Positions 16,617 through 24,238 of a stretch of DNA of 64,000 nucleotides are shown piece by piece. The position numbers and the translations under genes are program-made. This DNA comes from Verrucomicrobiota bacterium (GTDB lineage: Bacteria > Verrucomicrobiota > Verrucomicrobiia > Chthoniobacterales > Chthoniobacteraceae), in the NCBI GenBank assembly GCA_009885995.1, contig VFJQ01000048.1:1-64000 (forward strand), given 5' to 3'. Position 1 is the stretch's first letter. Each line of letters opens with the position of its first letter. The notes beneath the pieces are model-generated. The model saw only the letters and a list, made by a program, of their open reading frames with translations, was not told the DNA's origin and searched no databases.

Positions 16617-17365
16617 ACCAAATCGACCTGAACAACCGCACTGCCATCGTCACCGGCGGCGCCCGTGGCATTGGCCGCGCCATTGCGGAACGTCTCCTCG
16701 CCTCCGGGGCTAAAGTCTCGCTGTGGGACGTGGACACCGCCGCGCTGGAGCAGGCCGCACGCGAACTGGCGAGTGCTGGCACAGTCCACACAGCGACTGT
16801 AAATCTCGCCGACTTCGCTTTGGTGAAAGCCGCCGCGGAAGCCACTGCCGCTGCGTTCGGCAAGCTCGACATTCTCGTGAACAACGCGGGTATCACCGGT
16901 GGCAATGCGAAGACGTGGGAGCTGAATCCGGACGACTGGCGGCGCGTGATGGACGTGAATCTCAACGGTCCCTTTTACTGCTGCCACGCCGTCGTGCCGC
17001 ACCTGCTGAAGAACGGCTACGGACGCATCGTCAACATCGCCTCGGTCGCGGGCAAGGAAGGCAACCCGAACGCCGCGCACTACAGCGCATCGAAGGCGGG
17101 AGTCATCGCGCTCACGAAATCGCTCGGCAAGGAACTCGCCACCGCAAACATCACCGTCAACGCGGTCACGCCCGCAGTCATGGCGACGGACATCCTCCAG
17201 CAGATGCAGCAGTCGCACATCGACTACATGCTCTCGAAAATCCCGATGGGCCGCTTCGGCAAAAAGGAGGAAGCCGCCGCGCTCGTCGCTTGGCTCTGCT
17301 CCGAGGACTGCTCCTTCACCACCGCCGCCGTCTTCGACCTCTCCGGCGGTCGCGCCACTTACTAG
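16613..17365 (+). CDS. SDR family NAD(P)-dependent oxidoreductase (FabG/gluconate dehydrogenase-like)
   Basis: A 250-residue classical short-chain dehydrogenase. It shows the cofactor motif TGGARGIG, Asp after the second strand (SLWDVD, favouring NAD+), NNAG, and the catalytic Ser/Tyr/Lys set with YSASK in the middle. The C-terminus WLCSEDCSFTTAAVFDLSGG is standard. Substrate cannot be read from sequence; the downstream FadR-type regulator suggests a sugar acid or related carbohydrate. It is the first gene of the operon and overlaps the stop of the broken protease gene by ATGA, so it may have been translationally coupled to it. Confidence 0.88.
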   Translation: MNQIDLNNRTAIVTGGARGIGRAIAERLLASGAKVSLWDVDTAALEQAARELASAGTVHTATVNLADFALVKAAAEATAAAFGKLDILVNNAGITGGNAKTWELNPDDWRRVMDVNLNGPFYCCHAVVPHLLKNGYGRIVNIASVAGKEGNPNAAHYSASKAGVIALTKSLGKELATANITVNAVTPAVMATDILQQMQQSHIDYMLSKIPMGRFGKKEEAAALVAWLCSEDCSFTTAAVFDLSGGRATY

Positions 17366-17380
17366 CTCCACGAAAACCTG

Positions 17381-18091
17381 ATGAACATAACCACACTCCA
17401 ACGTCCCACTTCGCTCGTCGAAGGCGTCTGCCAGCAACTTGCCGAACTCATCCGTGGCGGGAGCGCCGATGAGGAACGCTGGCTGCCCGCCGAGCGTTCG
17501 CTGGCGGAGCAACTCGGCGTGAGCCGCACCGTCGTGCGCGAGGCCACCAAGAGGCTCGAACAGCAGGGCATGCTCGAAATCCAACACGGCACCGGCATCA
17601 AGGTCGTGGACAAGCTCCACCGCCCGCTGAACGACTCGCTCTCGCTGCTCATTCCCGATGTCTCCGAGCGCCTGCAGCAGCTCAATGAAACGCGCCTTTC
17701 CATCGAGCCCGACGCCGCCGCCTTTGCCGCGCAGCGCGCCACGAAGGAGCAAATCCGCACGCTGCGCGGTATCCAGACTCAGTTGGAAAAGGCCCCCGAC
17801 AACGCGGCGGCGATCGAGGCTGATATCGCCGCACACCACGCCATCGCGGACGCCAGCGGCAATCTGATTTACCGCCTCATCCTCGATTCGCTCGCCGAAC
17901 TCGGCATCGCCAGCCGCCTGCGCACCATCGGCCGCATCGGCAAGCAGACGGCCATCGAACATCACGCCCAGATTCTCGATGCCATCGAGCGCCACGATCC
18001 CGTCGCGGCGAGCGAGGCGATGCGAATGCACATCCGCGCTGCCGGAGAAGACATGGACCTCCCGTCGCTCAAGACTCGTAAGACCAAGTAG
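17381..18091 (+). CDS. GntR/FadR-type transcriptional regulator (FCD domain)
   Basis: A 236-residue regulator. The N-terminal winged helix includes LPAERSLAEQLGVSRTVVRE and RLEQQGMLEIQHGTGIKV, the GntR signature. The rest is an FCD-type helical bundle with conserved acidic and His residues (IEADIAAHHAIADASGN, IEHHAQILDAIERHD), which bind a metal and a carboxylate effector in this subfamily. It likely controls its own operon in response to a sugar acid or organic acid. It lies 15 bp after the SDR gene and 3 bp before the DUF1592 gene, so it is co-transcribed with both. Confidence 0.92.
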   Translation: MNITTLQRPTSLVEGVCQQLAELIRGGSADEERWLPAERSLAEQLGVSRTVVREATKRLEQQGMLEIQHGTGIKVVDKLHRPLNDSLSLLIPDVSERLQQLNETRLSIEPDAAAFAAQRATKEQIRTLRGIQTQLEKAPDNAAAIEADIAAHHAIADASGNLIYRLILDSLAELGIASRLRTIGRIGKQTAIEHHAQILDAIERHDPVAASEAMRMHIRAAGEDMDLPSLKTRKTK

Positions 18092-18094
18092 CTG

Positions 18095-21000
18095 ATGAAG
18101 TCGTTCGCCATCGCCCTGGCGGTCTGTTTTGGTTTCGTTGCGTCGGCCCAAGCCGAAGAGCGTTACCTGCTCGCGGCGGATACGCAGGTCATCGAGATCG
18201 ACCGCTCCGGCAAAGTCACCGCTTTGCTGAAGCATCCAGGCCACGGTGGCATCTATGATGCGTGGCGGCTGCCGGATGGCGGCATCGCCTATGCGCACAA
18301 AGGCGGGCTGGCGGTGTTCGATGCGGCGAAGAAACTGGTCCTGGAGCATAAGGCGCGGGCGGGCGAAAAAGGCGCTGAGGCCAACAGCGTGGCAGTGCTC
18401 GAAGGCGGCGCGAAGTTTGCCCTCATGGACAGCGGCGTGAATCAGATCCGCATCGTGGATCGCAGCGGCGCGGTGGTGAGTGAGACGCCGCTGCCCGATC
18501 TCAAAGATGATCCACTCCACTTTCGCTATCGCATGATTCGCGAGGTGCCGGGCGCCAATGCTTTCTGGGTCGGCCAATACGGGCGCAAAACCGTCCTGAA
18601 GGTGGAGACGGGCACGGGGCGTGTGTTACAGACGATTCCGCTCGATCCGCTGCTGAAACCTTCGCCCACGGCGAAGAAGGCGTTTGCCACCTTGCAGGCT
18701 GATGATGGGTCGCTGTGGGTGGCCACGTCCACGGGATGCCAGTTGCTGCATCTCGGTGCGGATGGGAAAAAGCTCGGCTGCTGGACCATCGAGGACCTGG
18801 GTCTGAAATGTCGCTATCTCCTCGGCATGTCGCGCTCGCGAAATGGCAACGTGCTGATCGCCTGCGGTGACTATCATCTGCGCACTGCCGATGAGGGCCG
18901 CGATCTGCTGGCGGAGATCGATCCGGCGGGGAAAGTCGTGTGGAAGCTCACGCGGGATCAGTTGGTGGATCAAATCGAGGGCGTCATCGACAAGACGAGC
19001 GGCCTGGAGGAAATGCGCATCACGAACGTGCAGGTGACAGATGTGCCCGCGCCGAAGTCGGCGACCACGAGTCACGTTCATGCCTTCATCGAGAATCACT
19101 GCATCGACTGCCATGAGGGCGGCTCGGCGAAGGGCGACTTCGACATCACGGCGCTGGACTTCCGTCTTGATGACGCGGGCAATCGCGGACGCTGGGCGCG
19201 GGTGTTTGACCTCGTCGAGAAAAGTGAGATGCCGCCGCCGGAGAAGTCGGAGGTGGGCGCGGAGGAGCGGAAGCAGTTCGTCGCGCAACTCGGCGCGGAG
19301 TTGCTGAAGGCCTCGCAGGCGGAGGTCGCGAAGAACGGGCGCGGTCCTGTCCGGCGGCTCACGCGGGTGGAGTTTGAAAACAACCTGCGCGTGCTGTTGA
19401 AGCTGCCGCAGCTCGACATCCGCGACAAGGTGCCCGCCGACCGCGATGCGCATGGCTTCACGAAAGTGTCGGCGCTGCTCGATGTGTCGCGCGTGCAGCT
19501 CGATGCCTATCTCGATGCCACGGAGACTGCGCTGCGCTTGGCGATGGCGGGCGACAAACCGCCGACCGCTCCGGTGACGCAGCGCTTCACGGGCACGGAC
19601 CTCTTTCCAGGGCTGGACACCTTTGGCGGGCGCGAGGCGATGTTCTTCGCACGCGACAACCGCATGGTGGCCATCGGCGCGAAAGAACTCGCGGCGATGA
19701 CGCCCGAGCAGAGGCGCGATCCCACGCTGGAGATGGCGCTCTTTCGCTCCGCGACGTGGCCCTACTATGGCTATCCGCGTGGTTTCCGGGCGAAGGAGAG
19801 CGGCGCGTATCAGGTGCGCTTCCGCGGTCGCGCGGTGCGACAGGTGCGGGATTTTCGCCTCGTGCCCGCGTATGAACCGATCGCGATGAGCTTCCGCGCA
19901 CGGCAGCCTTCGGGACCGGACGTCTCCGGCGATGTGCGCGAGACCGGCGGCTGGATGGATTTGCAACCGGAGGCGCGCGATTTTGAGACGACGATCCAGC
20001 TCAAGGCGGGCGAGACTTTTGAATACAGTCCGCTCGGTCTGCCGGTGCCGTTCATCCGCACGGACGGCGGTTTCTTTTACGACTATCCGCCGATGCCGCC
20101 GGAGGGGCATCGCGGCGTGGCGATTCAATGGCTCGAGGTCACCGGGCCGCTGCGCGAGACGGAATGGCCGCCGGCATCGCATCGCGTGTTATTCGACGAT
20201 GTCTCGCCGGCGCGCGGCACGGCGGCGGATGCGGAGCGGTTGTTCCGGCGCTTTGCCGCACAGGCGGCGTTGCGACCGATGGCGGACGCGGCGCATGAGC
20301 CATTCCTGAAATACATCCGCGCCAGGCTCGCCGGCGGTGCGCCTTTCTCCGAGGCGATGCTCGCGGGCTATCAGGCGCTGCTGTGTTCCTCGCACTGCCT
20401 GTATCTCACGGAGCCGCAGAAGGGTGCCGTGGACGAGCAATTCGCCATCGCGAACCGGCTCTCGCATTTCCTCTGGAACTCGCGCCCGGGTGACGAACTC
20501 GCGCAGCTCGCGCGAGCCGGCCGTTTGCACGATGCCTCGGTGCTGCGGGCGCAAACCGAACGGCTCATCGCCGACCCGCGCTTCGAGGAATTTGTCGCCG
20601 CGTTTGCCGATGAATGGCTCGACCTGCGCAAGCTGCGCCGCGACATCCCGGACGAGCGTCTCTATCCGGAGTATCGCAAGGACGACTATCTCGTGGACTC
20701 GATGGAGCGCGAGACGCGCGCCTTTCTCCGGACCATGGTGCGCGAGAATCTGCCTGCCAGCACGGCCATCGCCGCCGACTTCACTTTTGTGAACGACCGC
20801 CTCGCCGCGCACTACGATCTGCCGCGCGTGAGCGGCTCCGCGATGCAGCGGGTGACGTTGCCAAAGGGCAGCCCGGTGGGCGGGCTCATCACGCAGGCTG
20901 CGCTGTTGAAGCACACCGCCAACGGCACCACGACCTCGCCCGTGCTGCGCGGTGTGTGGATCATGGAGAAGCTGATGGGCCAGCCGCCACCACCGCCGCC

Positions 21001-21517
21001 GAAGAGCGTGCCCGCCGTGGAGCCGGACATCCGCGGCGCCACCACCATCCGCGAGCTGCTGGCGAAACACACCGAGTCAAAGAACTGCGCGGGCTGTCAT
21101 GCGAAGTTCGATCCGGTCGGCTTCGCGCTGGAGAACTTCGACGTGATGGGCGCATGGCGGGATCGCTATCGCGGCATGGAGCGCGGGGAGAAAATCACGG
21201 GCTTCGATCCCGCCGGACATCCTTACACCTACTTCGTCGGACAGCCCGTAGACGCGTCGGGAAAACTGCCGACCGGCGAAACCTTCCGCGACATCCACGA
21301 GATGAAGCGACTCCTCGCCGCCAACCCGCGGCAGCTCGCGCGCAACCTTCTCCACCACCTCACGCTCCACGCCACCGGCACGCCCGTGGGCTTCGCCGAC
21401 CGCGCGGAAATCGAAGCCATGCTCGATGCGTGTGCGGCCGATGGATATCGCGTGCGCGACCTCGTTCACGCACTGGTGCGGAGCAGCATCTTCCTTGGCT
21501 CAGAGATCCGACCATGA
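18095..21517 (+). CDS. DUF1592 family cytochrome-type protein fused to an N-terminal propeller-like domain
   Basis: A 1140-residue secreted protein with signal peptide MKSFAIALAVCFGFVASAQA. Residues about 22-320 look like a beta-propeller with repeated blades (YAHKGGLAVFDAAKK, DRSGAVVSETPLPDL). A first heme motif CIDCH lies at 336-340, then the PVC-specific DUF1587/DUF1592 region (RRLTRVEFENNLRVLLKLPQ, FAIANRLSHFLWNSRPGDEL). A second CAGCH at 998-1002 starts the DUF1588/DUF1585 part. DUF1592 proteins are usually paired with DUF1552 proteins, as here, where the stop overlaps the next ATG (ATGA). Their biochemistry is not established; a periplasmic redox or carbohydrate-modifying role is inferred. 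The N-terminal propeller fusion is less usual. Confidence 0.88.
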   Translation: MKSFAIALAVCFGFVASAQAEERYLLAADTQVIEIDRSGKVTALLKHPGHGGIYDAWRLPDGGIAYAHKGGLAVFDAAKKLVLEHKARAGEKGAEANSVAVLEGGAKFALMDSGVNQIRIVDRSGAVVSETPLPDLKDDPLHFRYRMIREVPGANAFWVGQYGRKTVLKVETGTGRVLQTIPLDPLLKPSPTAKKAFATLQADDGSLWVATSTGCQLLHLGADGKKLGCWTIEDLGLKCRYLLGMSRSRNGNVLIACGDYHLRTADEGRDLLAEIDPAGKVVWKLTRDQLVDQIEGVIDKTSGLEEMRITNVQVTDVPAPKSATTSHVHAFIENHCIDCHEGGSAKGDFDITALDFRLDDAGNRGRWARVFDLVEKSEMPPPEKSEVGAEERKQFVAQLGAELLKASQAEVAKNGRGPVRRLTRVEFENNLRVLLKLPQLDIRDKVPADRDAHGFTKVSALLDVSRVQLDAYLDATETALRLAMAGDKPPTAPVTQRFTGTDLFPGLDTFGGREAMFFARDNRMVAIGAKELAAMTPEQRRDPTLEMALFRSATWPYYGYPRGFRAKESGAYQVRFRGRAVRQVRDFRLVPAYEPIAMSFRARQPSGPDVSGDVRETGGWMDLQPEARDFETTIQLKAGETFEYSPLGLPVPFIRTDGGFFYDYPPMPPEGHRGVAIQWLEVTGPLRETEWPPASHRVLFDDVSPARGTAADAERLFRRFAAQAALRPMADAAHEPFLKYIRARLAGGAPFSEAMLAGYQALLCSSHCLYLTEPQKGAVDEQFAIANRLSHFLWNSRPGDELAQLARAGRLHDASVLRAQTERLIADPRFEEFVAAFADEWLDLRKLRRDIPDERLYPEYRKDDYLVDSMERETRAFLRTMVRENLPASTAIAADFTFVNDRLAAHYDLPRVSGSAMQRVTLPKGSPVGGLITQAALLKHTANGTTTSPVLRGVWIMEKLMGQPPPPPPKSVPAVEPDIRGATTIRELLAKHTESKNCAGCHAKFDPVGFALENFDVMGAWRDRYRGMERGEKITGFDPAGHPYTYFVGQPVDASGKLPTGETFRDIHEMKRLLAANPRQLARNLLHHLTLHATGTPVGFADRAEIEAMLDACAADGYRVRDLVHALVRSSIFLGSEIRP

Positions 21518-22818
21518 ACACGCCCCACATCTCCACCCCCATTCCCCGCCGCCTCTTCCTGCGCGGACTCGGCGTTACGCTGGCCCTGCCCGCATTGGAA
21601 TGCCTGACGCCAGCATTCGCCCGCGCTGCCGCGCCAACGCCACCGAAGCGAATGCTGCTCATCTCCAACAATCTGGGCGTGCTGCCGCAGCACTTCTTTC
21701 CGAAAGACAAAGGCGCCGGCTACACGCCCTCGCCGTATTTGCAGGAACTCGCCGCTTTCCGGAGTGACTTCTCGATCTTCAGCGGGCTCTCGCATCCCGC
21801 CGTCACCGGCGGACACAGCACGGAAAATTGCTTCCTCACCGCCGCACGCGAGCCCACCCGCAGCGGCTTCCGCAACAGCATCTCACTCGACCAATTCGCG
21901 GTCGAGCAGTTCGGCCAGCAAACCCGCTTTCCCACGCTGAACCTCGGCGTGAACATCGACAAAGCGAACCGCAGTCTCTCGTGGACCCGCGATGGCGTGC
22001 TGCTGCCCGCCGAGGACAGCCCGGCCGCTTTGTTCCGCAAAATGTTCATCCAGGGCGATGCGAAGGACGTCGCGCTGCGGCTGAAGCGTCTCCAAGAGCG
22101 CGGCAGCGTGCTCGATGTGCTCCGTGACGATGTGCGCGGCTTCGAGCGCGGTCTTGGCGCCGCCGACCGCTCACGGCTCGACCAGTATCTCACCTCCGTG
22201 CGCGAACTGGAGGAACGCCTCGCCGTCTCCGGCGAATGGGAGCAGAAACCCAAGCCCGAAACCAAGGCCACTCCTCCGCAGGACATCGCCGACAAAGCCC
22301 GCTTCTTCCCCAAGATCCAGCTCATGCTCGACATGGCGCGCCTCGCGTTCGAGACGGACTCCACGCGTATCATCACGCTCATGGTGGACGGCTTTGCCAC
22401 GCCCGTCTTTGAGATCGAGCCCCAGCAGCGCACCCGCGACGGCTACCACAATCTCAGCCACCACGGTCAGTCGAAGGAGAAGCTCGCAGAACTCGAAAAA
22501 GTGGACCTCCAGCAGATGCGCCACCTGCGCGCTCTCTTCGCCGCACTCGCCGCCACACCCGCCGCCGAAGGTGCCCGCCTGCTCGACCAGACGATGGTCC
22601 TCTACGGCAGCAACCTCGGCGATGCCAACGTCCACAACTGCACGAACCTCCCGATCCTGCTCGCTGGCGGCGGATTCAAACACGGTCAGCACCTCTCCTT
22701 CGACACCCTGCACAACAAACCGCTGTGCAATCTCTTCGTGTCGATGCTGCAACAGATGGGTGTCGAGGCAGAAGCCTTTGGCAGCAGCGCAGGCACCATC
22801 ACCGACATCGTCCCATGA
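21514..22818 (+). CDS. DUF1552 family Tat-exported protein
   Basis: A 434-residue protein with a twin-arginine signal (PRRLFLRGLGVTLALPALE). Conserved DUF1552 blocks include MLLISNNLGVLPQHFFP, FSIFSGLSHPAVTGGHSTEN, VDGFATPVFEIEPQ, HNLSHHGQSKEKL and LLDQTMVLYGSNLGDANVHN. The family resembles DUF1501 and alkaline-phosphatase-like folds and is found next to DUF1592 proteins. It overlaps the DUF1592 stop and the next ATG by four bases each, implying translational coupling. Longer in-frame sequence upstream is the shadow of the DUF1592 gene. Confidence 0.9.
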   Translation: MNTPHISTPIPRRLFLRGLGVTLALPALECLTPAFARAAAPTPPKRMLLISNNLGVLPQHFFPKDKGAGYTPSPYLQELAAFRSDFSIFSGLSHPAVTGGHSTENCFLTAAREPTRSGFRNSISLDQFAVEQFGQQTRFPTLNLGVNIDKANRSLSWTRDGVLLPAEDSPAALFRKMFIQGDAKDVALRLKRLQERGSVLDVLRDDVRGFERGLGAADRSRLDQYLTSVRELEERLAVSGEWEQKPKPETKATPPQDIADKARFFPKIQLMLDMARLAFETDSTRIITLMVDGFATPVFEIEPQQRTRDGYHNLSHHGQSKEKLAELEKVDLQQMRHLRALFAALAATPAAEGARLLDQTMVLYGSNLGDANVHNCTNLPILLAGGGFKHGQHLSFDTLHNKPLCNLFVSMLQQMGVEAEAFGSSAGTITDIVP

Positions 22819-24230
22819 ACACTCCTCTCAACCTCACCCGCCGCCACTTCCTCGGCCAGATGACGACCGGCCTCACCGGTGTCGCGCTTTCGCGGCTCTT
22901 CATGCATGAACTCACCGCTGCGCCGCCGCGGCAGCCGCACTTTGCGCCGAAGGCGAAGCAGGTGTTGCAGATTTTCTGCCCGGGCGCGGCATCGCACATG
23001 GACCTGTGGGACCACAAGCCGATGCTGGAGAAGTTTCACGGCACGCCGATGCCGGGCGCGGATAAGGAGGTCACGTTTCAGGGGAAGAACGGCAACTTGA
23101 TGAAGTCGCCGTGGCCCTTCGCTCCGGCGGGGCAGAGCGGGAAGATGATTTCCACGATGCTGCCGCACATGGCGAAGCATGTGGACGAGATGGCTTTCAT
23201 CCACAGCATGACCTCGCGCACGAACACTCACGGGCCGGGCTGCATCTACATGAATTCGTGCTTCACGCGGGAAGGTTTCCCAAGCGCGGGCGCGTGGGTC
23301 AGCTATGCGCTCGGTTCGACGAATGAAAACCTGCCGACTTACATCGCCATTCAGGATGTGCGCGGCGAACCGCCGAACGGAAAGGCGAACTGGAGCAACG
23401 GCTTTCTATCGGCGCAATATCAAGCCGTGTCGATGGCCGCGCAGCAGCCGTTGCGCAATCTCGCGCGCCCCGCTTCGATCAAGGCCGACGACGAGCAGGC
23501 GACGCGCGACTTTTTGAAGCTTATCAATGCCGAGCACGCCGCAGCGCATCCCGGCAACGATGAACTCCGCGCCCGCATGGCGGCGTATGAACTCGCCGCG
23601 AAGATGCAGCTCACCGCGCCCGAAGTCAGCGACCTCGCCGCCGAGCCCACGCATGTTCATGAACTCTACGGCACTGGCGACAGCAACAAGCTCAAGGCCG
23701 CCTATGCGAAGAACTGCCTGCTTGCCCGGCGCTTCCTCGAACAAGGTGTGCGCTACGTTTCACTCTACTGCGCCTCGCGTGCGAGTGCGGTGGACGGCCT
23801 CTTGAATTGGGACGCGCACAAGACGCTGAAGGCCGACTACGAGCGGCATTGCCCCATCTTCGATCAGCCGACGGCGGCGCTGCTCACCGATATGAAACAG
23901 CGCGGCATGTTGAACGACGTGCTCGTCGTGTGGTGCACCGAGTTTGGCCGCATGCCCACGCATCAGGAAGGCACCAGCGGTCGCGATCACAATCCCGATG
24001 CCTTCACCACCTGGATGATGGGTGCGGGCGTGAAAGGCGGCGTCAGTTACGGCGAGACGGACGACTTCGGCCGCCGCTCCGTCGTCGATGTCGCCACCGT
24101 CTATGACTTCTACGCCACCGTCCTGCACCTGCTCGGCCTCAATCACGAGAAGCTGACCTATTACCACAACGGCGCGAACCGCCGCCTCACTGACGTGCAT
24201 GGGCACGTCCTCAAAAACATCCTCGCCTGA
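22815..24230 (+). CDS. DUF1501 family Tat-exported protein
   Basis: A 471-residue protein with Tat signal TRRHFLGQMTTGLTGVALS. Family blocks are IFCPGAASHMDLWDHKP, FIHSMTSRTNTHGPGCIYMN, VWCTEFGRMPTHQEGTSGRD and HNPDAFTTWMMGAGVKGG, which match DUF1501, a sulfatase/phosphatase-like fold. DUF1501 proteins are normally encoded beside DUF1549/DUF1553 cytochromes, exactly as here. It overlaps the DUF1552 stop (ATGA) and ends 8 bp before the next gene. Confidence 0.92.
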   Translation: MNTPLNLTRRHFLGQMTTGLTGVALSRLFMHELTAAPPRQPHFAPKAKQVLQIFCPGAASHMDLWDHKPMLEKFHGTPMPGADKEVTFQGKNGNLMKSPWPFAPAGQSGKMISTMLPHMAKHVDEMAFIHSMTSRTNTHGPGCIYMNSCFTREGFPSAGAWVSYALGSTNENLPTYIAIQDVRGEPPNGKANWSNGFLSAQYQAVSMAAQQPLRNLARPASIKADDEQATRDFLKLINAEHAAAHPGNDELRARMAAYELAAKMQLTAPEVSDLAAEPTHVHELYGTGDSNKLKAAYAKNCLLARRFLEQGVRYVSLYCASRASAVDGLLNWDAHKTLKADYERHCPIFDQPTAALLTDMKQRGMLNDVLVVWCTEFGRMPTHQEGTSGRDHNPDAFTTWMMGAGVKGGVSYGETDDFGRRSVVDVATVYDFYATVLHLLGLNHEKLTYYHNGANRRLTDVHGHVLKNILA

Positions 24231-24238
24231 CATCTGCC

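Noticed and set aside
16595-18577. A 660-aa minus-strand open frame
   Set aside because: Antisense to the SDR and FadR-type genes, which have clear motifs.
18626-20182. A 518-aa minus-strand open frame
   Set aside because: Antisense to the DUF1592 gene; Arg-rich composition with no recognisable motif.
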